From assembly GCA_021800155.1 (NCBI GenBank), contig JAJYZG010000003.1, positions 1 through 64,000 of the forward strand: a stretch of DNA of 64,000 nucleotides. The letters run 5' to 3'. Below the pieces are notes generated by a model. The model was not told the DNA's origin and ran no database searches. It worked only from the letters and a program-made list of their open reading frames with translations. The translations under genes and the position numbers were made by a program. The DNA comes from a bacterium. GTDB lineage: Bacteria > Patescibacteriota > Saccharimonadia > Saccharimonadales > UBA4665. Positions 45,473 through 54,914 of the stretch are shown one piece after another; the stretch's first letter is position 1, and each line of letters begins with the position of its first letter.

Positions 45473-45511
45473 GCACTCCTTTTTTTACTGATAACTCTAT
45501 CAGTGGAGTGC
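45473..45511 (-). promoter_or_regulatory. SD-sequestering leader hairpin upstream of the 30-aa peptide
   Basis: GCACTCC-ACTGATA-gagt-TATCAGT-aaaaaaa-GGAGTGC. Confidence 0.6.
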
Positions 45512-45554
45512 CATAAAGTACTAATTCTAAAAGCTTAAGTTAAAGGCAGTGTAT

Positions 45555-45643
45555 TGGCGGAGGGAGAGGGATTCGAACCCTCGAGAGCGACTGCCCTACA
45601 CGCTTTCCAAGCGTGCGCCATAGGCCAACTAGGCGACCCCTCC
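45555..45643 (-). tRNA. tRNA-Ser (anticodon GGA), CCA encoded
   Basis: Minus strand GGAGGGGTCGCC...CACGCTTGGAAAGCGTG...GGTTCGAATCCCTCTCCCTCC G CCA, long variable arm. Confidence 0.92.
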
Positions 45644-45738
45644 AATTCTTAAGCTAATTATACAAGAGTCCGTTTAGACTAAATTACTACAATAAAGTTT
45701 GCCTAAATGCAAACACCGGACGTAAACTATTTATCAAG

Positions 45739-46626
45739 ATGTCATTAATTAAGCTAGACGATGTCAGTAAATTGTATGGCTTCGGCGATGCTACAACTTT
45801 AGCTCTAGACGAGGCTAACCTTTCTATTGAAAAGGGCGAGTTCGTGGCGATCATGGGTCCTAGCGGTTGCGGTAAAAGCACTCTGCTTAACGTAATGGGT
45901 CTGCTTGACCGTCCGACCCATGGCACTTATAAGCTGCAGAACCGGCTGGTTGACCGGCTAAGCCAAAACCGAGCTGCCAGATTGCGCCGTGACACCATCG
46001 GCTTTATTTTTCAGTCCTATAACCTACTCCCCCGTCTGACAGTGCTGGAAAATGTAGCCTTGCCCCTAGCATATAAAGGCATGGGGGTGACGAGGCGATT
46101 AAAAGCCGCGAGTGCGATACTCGAGCGTGTTGGCATGCAGAATCGTGAATATTTTTATCCATACCAGCTTTCTGGCGGACAGATACAATGCGCGGCTATT
46201 GCACGTGCGTTAGTTAATGAGCCATCAATTATTATTGCCGACGAACCGACCGGTAACCTAGACAGTGCCGGTAGCCGTTTGATTATGGAGCTGCTTAGTG
46301 AGGTTCACAAAATGGGCAATACGGTGATCTTTGTGACGCATAACCCGGAGTTAACCCGTTACGCGACCAGAGTTGTCTACATGCGTGACGGGATGATTAT
46401 ACAAGATGAAAGTACGAGTGTCGGCCAGGTAGCTAAAACTGCAAAGGCCCGTCTGTATTCACGACCCAAAAAGTCGGTCGAAGATGATCTAGCTGGCGTT
46501 TCGCTGCTCATGAAAACGGTGCCTGACAAAGAAAGCAGTGAACCATTACCACACCGTAAAAAAAAGACGCAAACGAAGCGCCGACCAAACACGAAGGCTA
46601 AAGTTAAGGGGAGGTTGGACACATGA
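45739..46626 (+). CDS. MacB/LolD-type ABC transporter ATP-binding protein
   Basis: [47 protein letters not shown]. Confidence 0.92.
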   Translation: MSLIKLDDVSKLYGFGDATTLALDEANLSIEKGEFVAIMGPSGCGKSTLLNVMGLLDRPTHGTYKLQNRLVDRLSQNRAARLRRDTIGFIFQSYNLLPRLTVLENVALPLAYKGMGVTRRLKAASAILERVGMQNREYFYPYQLSGGQIQCAAIARALVNEPSIIIADEPTGNLDSAGSRLIMELLSEVHKMGNTVIFVTHNPELTRYATRVVYMRDGMIIQDESTSVGQVAKTAKARLYSRPKKSVEDDLAGVSLLMKTVPDKESSEPLPHRKKKTQTKRRPNTKAKVKGRLDT

Positions 46627-47834
46627 GCTGGCGTAGTGGCCATATTCATACGGCTATAGTGTCGATGCGGGTTAACCGCTGGCGCAGTCTACTGACTATG
46701 TTCGGGATCATTGTCGGCGTTGCCAGTGTGATAGTAATTATTGGTATCACGCAAGGTGTAAAGAACGAAATAACTAACCAGGTTAACGCTTATTCAAAAG
46801 ACGTCATAACCATAACATCAACTGCTGGCAACAGCTCTAGTTTTGGGGTTAGTCAGGTGGCGGCCGTTTCGGTCCTCACGAATCAGGATGTGCGTTCGGT
46901 GAGTAAGATCAAAGGTGTGATAGCCAGCGTGCCACTGGAATTTTTATCCGGCGTTGCTAAAGGAGATAAGTCCTATCCTTCCGGCTTAGTGATTGCAACC
47001 ACCCCCCAGCTGCCGGAAGTGATCAATCAGCCATTGGTGCTCGGGGCTTTCTTTAGTCCCAATGATCCTAATCCATTTGCGGCTGTACTTGGCTATAAGG
47101 CTTCACTCGGGTTGTTTAATCAAAATGTACCGCCCCTTGGGTATGGTTTTACCTGGCATAACCAGCAGTTCATTGTAAGCGGAGTTTTAAATCGCTTTAA
47201 GGCGACTCCCTTCTCCAATAATACACTGTATAACGAAGCCATTTTTATTCCGACGGCGGCAATGACGCAGCTTTCGATTAATAGCAGCGGCATTTACCAG
47301 ATACTTGCCCGAGTTAAACATGCTAAGGACCTGCCGGTTGTGGCTAAAAAAATTGAAACGGTTTTGCTGGCCAATCATGGTGGCCAAAAGAATTTTTCCG
47401 TTCTATTGCCTTCTCAAGTGGCAAAGAGCAGTACTAGCGTATTAAATCTACTGGCGGCTTTAACAATCGGTATTGCGGTCATTGCCCTATTTGTCGGGGG
47501 TGTTGGTATCATGAACGTTATGCTGGTTTCAGTTACCGAGAGGATGCATGAAATAGGTATTCGCAAAGCTATTGGCGCCAGTAATCGGCAGATTATGTCA
47601 CAGTTTTTAATTGAGGCCGCAACTGTTAGCGTGGCGGGAGGTCTGATCGGAATTGTCCTGGCTTTACTAGTTGATTTCGGTTTGAAACTTGCTACTAGTC
47701 TCAGTCCGAGCATCAGCTGGAAAGTTATTGCGCTTGGGGCTGTTATCTCTATGGCAATTGGTATCGTTTTTGGATCGGTTCCCGCGTTACGAGCTGCCGG
47801 GAAAGAGCCAATCGAAGCATTACGCAATGAGTAA
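46623..47834 (+). CDS. MacB-like ABC transporter permease
   Basis: RSLLTMFGIIVGVASVIVIIGI, VTERMHEIGIRKAIGASNRQIM; 4-bp overlap with ATPase. Confidence 0.92.
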   Translation: MSWRSGHIHTAIVSMRVNRWRSLLTMFGIIVGVASVIVIIGITQGVKNEITNQVNAYSKDVITITSTAGNSSSFGVSQVAAVSVLTNQDVRSVSKIKGVIASVPLEFLSGVAKGDKSYPSGLVIATTPQLPEVINQPLVLGAFFSPNDPNPFAAVLGYKASLGLFNQNVPPLGYGFTWHNQQFIVSGVLNRFKATPFSNNTLYNEAIFIPTAAMTQLSINSSGIYQILARVKHAKDLPVVAKKIETVLLANHGGQKNFSVLLPSQVAKSSTSVLNLLAALTIGIAVIALFVGGVGIMNVMLVSVTERMHEIGIRKAIGASNRQIMSQFLIEAATVSVAGGLIGIVLALLVDFGLKLATSLSPSISWKVIALGAVISMAIGIVFGSVPALRAAGKEPIEALRNE

Positions 47835-47839
47835 TTTAA

Positions 47840-49006
47840 TTAGCCGGCGCAAGTACCGCTGCTGACTGGTGCCGAATTAGACGGCGTGTCATGGATAATT
47901 CTGGCGATTGGAGTGGTGACAAGAGCGTAGCCTACACCGTTATATTGAGTTGACTGAGCGAATACTATGCCAACTACGGTGCCATTCTTAGTAATTAAGG
48001 GTCCGCCTGAATTGCCGGGGATAATGTTGGCTGCGACCTCGTAGATTTGGCGGATAGTAGAGCCTTGATCATAAATGTTGCTTCCGGTCGCTTCAAATTC
48101 GTCAAGCACTTCAGCCATTTCTTCCTTAAAGTTACCGCCGCCGGGATAGCCAAGAACTGCCGCCGGGGTAGAGTTGTTGACCGTGCTTGAAGTGACGCTT
48201 AACGGGGACCCGCTTAGATCGTGCGTTCGGATTAGCGCAAAGTCTAAATTAGGATTGAAATAAATGACCTGACCCGGGTGGCTGCCGCTACTGCTTTCAA
48301 TATATGGTTGTGCAATCCCGGCTACCACATGAGCGTTGGTGGCCACAATATCTGGAGCGACAATAAAGCCTGAACCTTCAACAATACCGCCGCACCCGGA
48401 CCCGACCAATTTAACGACGGACGGACGATCTTTTCTGAGCGCCGCTGCAAACTCTGATGCCGGTGGTAAGTTAATCTTGGCTGGCGGGCTCGGCTCTAGG
48501 CCGTTGAATGCCCTGGGGAATCCGTTAGGATCAACTAAGCGTCCAAGATCTGCAATGACATTAGGGGCGGCTGGTAAATGACGGTCTAATGCGGTGACAA
48601 TCCGGCTTGAACGCAGCTCATTCTGAAGCGATAAATAAGGCAGGCCGCGCAAGAGGGCAGCACCCAACCAAACTCCTACCAGTACTGAAACCACTGAAAT
48701 TAAGGAACCAAACAGATTATCGTAACGGCTAAGTTTGGCAAGAATCACTTTACCGCGAAGATAAATGCCGATATATTCACCTACAACTAATAGTAGAAAT
48801 GCAAAACCGAGGGTAGTCAGCAGAGTTACGATTAAACGACTGGTTGGGGTATGAACCAATTTGACTGTGTATGGTTCGATTGCTGCTCCGATAAGCAAAC
48901 CGCCGAAAAAACCGATGGTCGAAAATGCTTGCTGAACGAAACCGATCTCCCGTCCCCGAATCACGGCGCTGATCAAGAGCACAATAATGATAATGTCTAT
49001 AATCAT
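47840..49006 (-). CDS. MarP-like serine protease (CvpA-type TM domain plus trypsin-like domain)
   Basis: N-terminal TM helices of CvpA type; GSGFIVAPDIVATNAHVVAG, IIPGNSGGPLI. Confidence 0.85.
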   Translation of the reverse strand: MIIDIIIIVLLISAVIRGREIGFVQQAFSTIGFFGGLLIGAAIEPYTVKLVHTPTSRLIVTLLTTLGFAFLLLVVGEYIGIYLRGKVILAKLSRYDNLFGSLISVVSVLVGVWLGAALLRGLPYLSLQNELRSSRIVTALDRHLPAAPNVIADLGRLVDPNGFPRAFNGLEPSPPAKINLPPASEFAAALRKDRPSVVKLVGSGCGGIVEGSGFIVAPDIVATNAHVVAGIAQPYIESSSGSHPGQVIYFNPNLDFALIRTHDLSGSPLSVTSSTVNNSTPAAVLGYPGGGNFKEEMAEVLDEFEATGSNIYDQGSTIRQIYEVAANIIPGNSGGPLITKNGTVVGIVFAQSTQYNGVGYALVTTPIARIIHDTPSNSAPVSSGTCAG

Positions 49007-50430
49007 TACTTTGATAGTTTAGTAGATAGAAAATGTGCCAGATGCGATATATCGGGACCCTGGCTGCCGTTCGCATACAACTTAATATCCGATGCGCCGG
49101 CCTGCCAGGCGTCTAAAATCGGCTGCAGTAAATGCCAGGATGACAAGACCTCATCTTTGGTAGCAAATAGCATTTTATCTCCTCGGATGGCATCAACTAG
49201 CACACGCTCGTAAGCGTCGTGGCTGTGTTCGCCAAAGTCCGTACTATAACTAAAATTCATTTTAACTTTACGTAAGTTATGGGCAAAACCCGGTTGCTCA
49301 ATTATCAGATCTATATCTATTCCTTCATTGGGCTGAATCCTAAAACTTAAGATATTTGGATCGTCATCTCCAAAATAGACCCGTATAACTGTTTCTTTTT
49401 CGTCCAGCGCCTTGCCGGTAGTTAACTGAAAAATAGTCCCTTTCCAGCGAGGGTCGCGTGAAGCTAGAACTAACGAAACAAAAGTTTCTCGTTGACTATG
49501 CGGATTATTGACTTCACTTTTATAACTGGCATATTGACCGCGGACTGCTTGTCTGACTATACCGTCGCGTGGGTTGGGCGGAATGAGGTTAGAGATAAAG
49601 GCGTGCTTGGCGGCATGTACTTCAGTGCCGGTAAGTTCTTTTGGCATTTCCATTGCAGTGAGTGAAAGTAATTGCAGCAAGTGGCTTTGGACGAGATCGC
49701 GCATCGCTCCGACCTGCTCGTAAAAAGCTACTCGCTTTTCAATACCGAGCTGCTCTTTGGCGAGGACATGGATTAAGCGTATGTGTTGGCCGTTCCACTG
49801 GCTCGAGAAGACCGGGTTATGCCGCCGGAATTTTAAAATGTTTTGTGCCGTCTCTTTGGCAAGATAGTGGTCAATCCGGAAAATCTGTTCCTCACTAAAC
49901 ACCCGTTCGGTATTTGCTATTAGCTCCTCAGCGGTTTTAACATCAAACCCGAAAGGTTTTTCGACTAGTAGCCTAACACCGGCTTTAGCATGGGCGCAGC
50001 TTTGATTCAGCCCGTGATTGCCTAAACGGTCAACAATTTGGTCATATACTTGAGGCGGTATGGATAAATAGTAAAGCCGGTCAAGGCATACGCCCGCCGT
50101 GTCTTCAATTGTCTGTAGATAGTCCTTGAGAGCTTCATAGCGATCGTCAATAAGCGGATCAAGCTTAAACATTGACAGCCACGACCTGAGTTTGTTCAGC
50201 ACTGATTTATCGCAAATGCTACCCTGTTCAGTTACGCATAGTCTAATGGTGTCAATGATCTCTTCTTTAGCTATATCACGCCGGCTGATCCCGACAATCT
50301 TAGTTCCGTCCGGAAGTAGGTTGTCATGGCACAGATGATAAAGCGCCGGCAATACCTTACGCTTGGCCAGGTCTCCCGTGATCCCGAATATTACCAATAT
50401 CACCGGTGCGAGCTGTGGGACATCTTCCAT
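49006..50430 (-). CDS. zwf: Glucose-6-phosphate 1-dehydrogenase
   Basis: GITGDLAKRKVLPALYHL, EKPFGFD, RIDHYLAKETAQNIL. Confidence 0.95.
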   Translation of the reverse strand: MEDVPQLAPVILVIFGITGDLAKRKVLPALYHLCHDNLLPDGTKIVGISRRDIAKEEIIDTIRLCVTEQGSICDKSVLNKLRSWLSMFKLDPLIDDRYEALKDYLQTIEDTAGVCLDRLYYLSIPPQVYDQIVDRLGNHGLNQSCAHAKAGVRLLVEKPFGFDVKTAEELIANTERVFSEEQIFRIDHYLAKETAQNILKFRRHNPVFSSQWNGQHIRLIHVLAKEQLGIEKRVAFYEQVGAMRDLVQSHLLQLLSLTAMEMPKELTGTEVHAAKHAFISNLIPPNPRDGIVRQAVRGQYASYKSEVNNPHSQRETFVSLVLASRDPRWKGTIFQLTTGKALDEKETVIRVYFGDDDPNILSFRIQPNEGIDIDLIIEQPGFAHNLRKVKMNFSYSTDFGEHSHDAYERVLVDAIRGDKMLFATKDEVLSSWHLLQPILDAWQAGASDIKLYANGSQGPDISHLAHFLSTKLSK

Positions 50431-50435
50431 TAAAG

Positions 50436-51347
50436 CTAGTCATCCTTGTTTAAGGCGTGTCCGCCAAAACGGTTACGCATAGCCGCTAATAGTTTCGTTG
50501 CAAAGCTGACTTGACCTTTTTGAGAAGCCAAACGGACATCCATAGCGGCTGAAATTGCCGGCATCGGCAGTCCAATTTGTTGAGCTACATCAAGCGTCCA
50601 GCGCGCCTCACCATTCTCAGCTACGTAACCGTCAACGCCAGTTAATTCGGGGTTCTCTTTCAGTGCATCGCAGGACAGCTCATTTAGCCACGATGCTATT
50701 ACGCTGCGGTGTTGCCATACTTCACCCGCTGCTGCCAAATCTAATCCTTTATACGGGCCTTCCTTCAGCATGTGGTAACCTTCGGCCAGGCTTTCCATCA
50801 TGCCATATTCGATGGCATTATGGACCATTTTGACGAAGTGTCCGCTGCCGCTTTCACCGAAGTAGGCATAGGCTCCATCGGGTTTAGCGAGTGTGGCTAA
50901 TGCGGGTTCAACGAGTTCGAACGCCGAGCGCTCATCAGCACCGGCCATCATTGAGAAACCATTGGTGTATCCCCAAACACCGCCGCTTACGCCGACATCA
51001 ACCAGTCTGATGCCCTGTTCTTTCAGTCGTTCATTGAGCTGTTTGGTTAGACGGAAGTCAGAGTTGCCGCCGTCAATGATGATGCTTGTTTTTGGTAACA
51101 GATTGGTCCATTCATCAACTTGTTCGTCAACGACTGTTGCCGGGAGCATGATCCAGACGATAGCAGGATCAGTACCGAATGCCGTGATTGCATCTGCCTT
51201 AGCATTGGCTCGGATAGCCCCGAAGGCTACCGCTTTGTCAATCTTATCGATCGATCTGTTGTGAACGATGACTTCATGATGATCATCGTTTAGTTTATGG
51301 GCAATTTGCATGCCCATGCGCCCTAACCCGTGAATTATGATTTTCAT
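50436..51347 (-). CDS. gnd: 6-phosphogluconate dehydrogenase, short decarboxylating type
   Basis: IIHGLGRMGMQIAHKL, VDVGVSGGVWGYTNGFSMMAG, GHFVKMVHNAIEYGMM. Confidence 0.93.
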   Translation of the reverse strand: MKIIIHGLGRMGMQIAHKLNDDHHEVIVHNRSIDKIDKAVAFGAIRANAKADAITAFGTDPAIVWIMLPATVVDEQVDEWTNLLPKTSIIIDGGNSDFRLTKQLNERLKEQGIRLVDVGVSGGVWGYTNGFSMMAGADERSAFELVEPALATLAKPDGAYAYFGESGSGHFVKMVHNAIEYGMMESLAEGYHMLKEGPYKGLDLAAAGEVWQHRSVIASWLNELSCDALKENPELTGVDGYVAENGEARWTLDVAQQIGLPMPAISAAMDVRLASQKGQVSFATKLLAAMRNRFGGHALNKDD

Positions 51348-52024
51348 TAATTCCTTCCTCCTATTTGATCGTTATACACAAATGATTCTTCGATTTGTTT
51401 TATGATTTGGGCGGGTTGGTCGCTTAGGGGCAGATCTTGACTAATCAGACGCTCTAGCTGAGGCAGCTTACTAGCACCCATAGCAATTAAGAAACTGCAG
51501 TTCAGCCGTCTTATGCCATTAAAGGTGATTGTAATCCTGGTATATGGCTCGCTCGCATAACTAGTGATGATTCCCGGCAGCTCTCTAGCGGCTGGGCTTT
51601 GCGGTAGAATCCCGGCAATGTGCCCATCTTCACCCATACCGAATTGGCCGATAGCGGTATTTACATTATCTAAAGCCGTTTCAAGTTCTGCGGCGTAGTA
51701 TGCTGTTATTGAGTCCAAACCGGCTGAGGTATCTTCTTTGAGGGGTTCGATGATGTGGGCGCGTTTAGGGTCAAACCCTGAGTTTTTTAGTTTAGTCCAG
51801 TTGGATTCAGGATGATTATACTGCCCATAGCGTTCATCGGTTAAAGCGACGGTTAGATTCGCGCTTAAATCGCTGTCTAAGGCTTGCATGACGCTGACGG
51901 ATATAGGAATATTGCTGCCTCCACTAACTAGCCATAGTGTCGGTCCGATGTATAACGAACTCTTAAGCTTACTGACCAGTGGCCCGATGGCGAGCTCGGG
52001 CACGCCGATTTTATATAGTTGCAT
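51347..52024 (-). CDS. pgl: 6-phosphogluconolactonase
   Basis: LVSGGSNIPISV, ALTDERYGQYNHPESNW, GMGEDGHIAGILP; operon position. Confidence 0.88.
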   Translation of the reverse strand: MQLYKIGVPELAIGPLVSKLKSSLYIGPTLWLVSGGSNIPISVSVMQALDSDLSANLTVALTDERYGQYNHPESNWTKLKNSGFDPKRAHIIEPLKEDTSAGLDSITAYYAAELETALDNVNTAIGQFGMGEDGHIAGILPQSPAARELPGIITSYASEPYTRITITFNGIRRLNCSFLIAMGASKLPQLERLISQDLPLSDQPAQIIKQIEESFVYNDQIGGRN

Positions 52025-52128
52025 ACTTATCTATACTATAACGTGAATTAGCAATGTTTAAGCTAAAAGTCCAATTTAAAAGGACCTTGTCATATTTCAA
52101 CAAAGTCCTTCTAATGACAATTGTTGCT

Positions 52129-52389
52129 TTAACCGCGAGGTGCTTGCGGCCTGGCTTCGCTAACTGAAACCGGACGTCCTTTCAGCTCTTGGCCGTTGAG
52201 CTTGTCTATTGCGGCCTTAGCCTCTTCATCGTTGCCCATTTCGACAAAACCGAAGCCTTTGCTGCGGTTGGTGTCGCGGTCGACGATCACCTTGGCTGAT
52301 ACTACTGTACCGACACCGGAGAAAAAATTCGCCAGGTCGTCATCAGTTGCTGACCATGCCAGTGATCCGACAAATAGTTTATTTGCCAT
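52129..52389 (-). CDS. RRM-type RNA-binding protein
   Basis: KLFVGSLAWSATDDDLANFF (RNP2), SKGFGFVEM (RNP1). Confidence 0.95.
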   Translation of the reverse strand: MANKLFVGSLAWSATDDDLANFFSGVGTVVSAKVIVDRDTNRSKGFGFVEMGNDEEAKAAIDKLNGQELKGRPVSVSEARPQAPRG

Positions 52390-52583
52390 AACTTAACTTA
52401 TTACCTCTTTCTTCGTCTGAGGTAAGTCATAATACTTAGCTGCACCTCAAGTAACCCGAATCTTTAATGTTAACTTTACTAGAATGTCTCTTAGATAAAA
52501 CAAGATTTACTAGCAGCTTCATCTAGCGTGGGATAATCTTTGCATAATGCGGATCTAAAAGCAAGCGCTTTTGCTTAAGACTA

Positions 52584-52612
52584 TTGACATATACTAATTA
52601 AGATTGTAGCAT
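52584..52612 (+). promoter_or_regulatory. Promoter TTGACA-17-TAGCAT, leaderless arrangement
   Basis: TTGACA 52584-52589, TAGCAT 52607-52612, ATG 52620. Confidence 0.7.
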
Positions 52613-52619
52613 AATCACA

Positions 52620-53300
52620 ATGGCACCACAACAAATTGAAAGCATAGAGTTGGCTTGGGTCATGGCTCAAGCCGAAGATCCGTATCGGCACATGGCCCGG
52701 TGGATACTTGGTAACGAACCGCCTGAGCGACACTATATTGCGGAACTGGCGATAAAGGTGGGTGAGGCTGAAGCTCATGAAGTTGGCCAGGATTGGCTAG
52801 ACACAAATAGTAAAATTTTAGCCGGGCACAAGATAAAGTATGAGCCGAATAAAGGCCATGAGCATCCTGATTTCGTAAGGATAGAAAGAATAGATTTCAT
52901 TGACTTTGCAGCCAGATTATATCCCAACAAACCAGAAAAAGTCCGAAACATTAAAGCCGGAAGGGCTTGGGAAGGCTTGGTGCGGGTTTATTATGGTTAT
53001 TTCTTGGCGGACCCTAATACTATGAAAGGTAATCAGCTGCCGCCACAACTGTCGCGGCTGCCTTTGGCTTTCTTGTACCCACCTAAGAAAGCGACTGATG
53101 ATGCTGGGGGTCTGGACTTTGAAAGTCTTGCCGAGTTTATCGCGGTATATGATGAAGACAGTAAAGCGAAGCCCGGGTTATCGCCAAATGCGATCTTAGG
53201 TTTTGATTTTGCAAACGAACGCATCGAATTTTTAAGAGCTTTTGTCGAATACAAAAAGCAACAGCTGGAAGCATGGGTTAACCGACGTCCAGCCGGATAA
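52620..53300 (+). CDS. Hypothetical protein
   Basis: 226-aa ORF with own promoter; no domain recognised. Confidence 0.65.
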   Translation: MAPQQIESIELAWVMAQAEDPYRHMARWILGNEPPERHYIAELAIKVGEAEAHEVGQDWLDTNSKILAGHKIKYEPNKGHEHPDFVRIERIDFIDFAARLYPNKPEKVRNIKAGRAWEGLVRVYYGYFLADPNTMKGNQLPPQLSRLPLAFLYPPKKATDDAGGLDFESLAEFIAVYDEDSKAKPGLSPNAILGFDFANERIEFLRAFVEYKKQQLEAWVNRRPAG

Positions 53301-54000
53301 ACCCCTCGGCGTATTTGCACCCGGCTTTTTTACCGTTTAACTCGGCAAAGTGAGTAAAGCGTTCTCTTACGGCTGCAAAATCTCTGATTTGACTGGCATG
53401 GCATTGTAGTGCTTGCCACTTGAGCTCCAGTGTATTGCTGACATCTTCATAATAGTTTTGATCGTCAAAATTATTTAGCAGCACAGTTTTGGTTTTATGG
53501 GGCATCAGACCTTCGCTTAAGAGTTCCGGGAATGTTAAGTGATCTCTAGCCAGCGGAAATATTGCATCAAGTGTAGCTAGGCCGGCGGCTCGGTGGTCGG
53601 GATGATTGATGTATCCTCTGCTGCGTGAATAGATCAAGGTCGGGTCATTAGTAATTACGATGTCAGGTTTGCGTAAACGGATTTCACGGACGATATCTCT
53701 TTTTAGTTCGATTGAAACTTCCAAGGCGGAATCCGGGTAATTCAGGAAGGTTACACCCTTTCCTCTTATGGCGAGCAACGCGGCTCGCTGTTCCTCGCGC
53801 CGGAGTTTAATTAACTCTTCTGGCGTGATTTGGTGGTCATCGCTTCCTTTGCTGCCATCAGTCAGAATGAGGTAGTAGATGTCCGCGCCGGCTTGTGCAT
53901 ATTTGGCTAGGGTTGCAGAAGCACCGAAGTCTAAGTCGTCGGGATGAGCGGCGACGCCTAGAACTACCTTTGGTGTGAGTGAATTGCTTTGAAAGTCCAT
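53278..54000 (-). CDS. PIG-L/LmbE-family deacetylase
   Basis: GVAAHPDDLDFGASATLAKYA, YINHPDHRAAGLATLDAIF. Confidence 0.92.
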   Translation of the reverse strand: MDFQSNSLTPKVVLGVAAHPDDLDFGASATLAKYAQAGADIYYLILTDGSKGSDDHQITPEELIKLRREEQRAALLAIRGKGVTFLNYPDSALEVSIELKRDIVREIRLRKPDIVITNDPTLIYSRSRGYINHPDHRAAGLATLDAIFPLARDHLTFPELLSEGLMPHKTKTVLLNNFDDQNYYEDVSNTLELKWQALQCHASQIRDFAAVRERFTHFAELNGKKAGCKYAEGFIRLDVG

Positions 54001-54083
54001 GTCGGCTTAATTCCTAAATTTTACAAGAAGTACTTTTAAATATCTCACAAGCTTGGGATTTTGAAGATTGACCCATTATACTA

Positions 54084-54893
54084 GTGCTAGCTATGAGGTT
54101 TAGCTTGAAACGGCTTCGTCTTAATACGCCGCAGTCTCTTTCCTTGCTAATTATACCGGTTTTGGCAGCACTCAGTTTCAGTATTTACTCTAACACAGAG
54201 CCTATTAATGCGACTATCGACCTGTCATGGCCGAATTGCTCTGATATCCCCGATCAATTTTTTAGAAGCGCGGTGATTGGCGTAACCGGTGGTCTAGACT
54301 TTCATCCGAATCTTTGCGCCGGTAACGAAATGACAGTCGCGAGCACTTATGATATCTATAGCAATACCGGAAATCCGGGATTTCCGAGAATCAAGCAGTT
54401 AGGTAAAAAACCGCTTGCCTGCCATGGATTGGAACTGGTTTGTTATTCGTTTAACTACGGCTATGCCGCCGGCCGTTACGCCAGAATTCAGGCGCAATAT
54501 GCCGGTCTACACGCTACGATGTGGTGGCTTGATGTTGAGGCAATTAATAGTTGGACCAATTCAATTGCCGCTAATCGGGCGGATATTGAGGGGACGGCAC
54601 TTGGCATAATCGGATCTGGCCACCACCTGCTTACTGTAACTATTGGTATTTATAGCGCCATTAACCAATGGCGGGCGATTGTCGGCAACTGGTATCCGGG
54701 CACTGCGTTGTGGCTCGGAACCGGTGATTTGAGCTTAGAAGCAGCAAAGTCAGCTTGCGTAACGGCGAGCATAACCGGCGGGCCGATTGTATTGACTCAG
54801 TATACTGTTGCAAACCTGGACTATGATTATGTCTGCCAAAACCTGTCACTACGGCCTTTGCGACTAGGCCTTGATGAGAATGGTCTACTTTAA
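54084..54893 (+). CDS. Secreted GH25-like / DUF1906-like glycoside hydrolase-like protein
   Basis: N-terminal TM; IDLSWPNC, YAAGRYARIQAQYAGLHATMWWLDVEAINSW; likely start ATG 54093. Confidence 0.55.
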   Translation: MLAMRFSLKRLRLNTPQSLSLLIIPVLAALSFSIYSNTEPINATIDLSWPNCSDIPDQFFRSAVIGVTGGLDFHPNLCAGNEMTVASTYDIYSNTGNPGFPRIKQLGKKPLACHGLELVCYSFNYGYAAGRYARIQAQYAGLHATMWWLDVEAINSWTNSIAANRADIEGTALGIIGSGHHLLTVTIGIYSAINQWRAIVGNWYPGTALWLGTGDLSLEAAKSACVTASITGGPIVLTQYTVANLDYDYVCQNLSLRPLRLGLDENGLL

Positions 54894-54914
54894 GCGGACT
54901 TGCGGCAGTTTGGT

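Noticed and set aside
45487-45512. tetO-like operator
   Set aside because: CTATCAGTG matches a half-site only; the symmetry is better explained by the SD-sequestering hairpin, and no TetR gene is adjacent.
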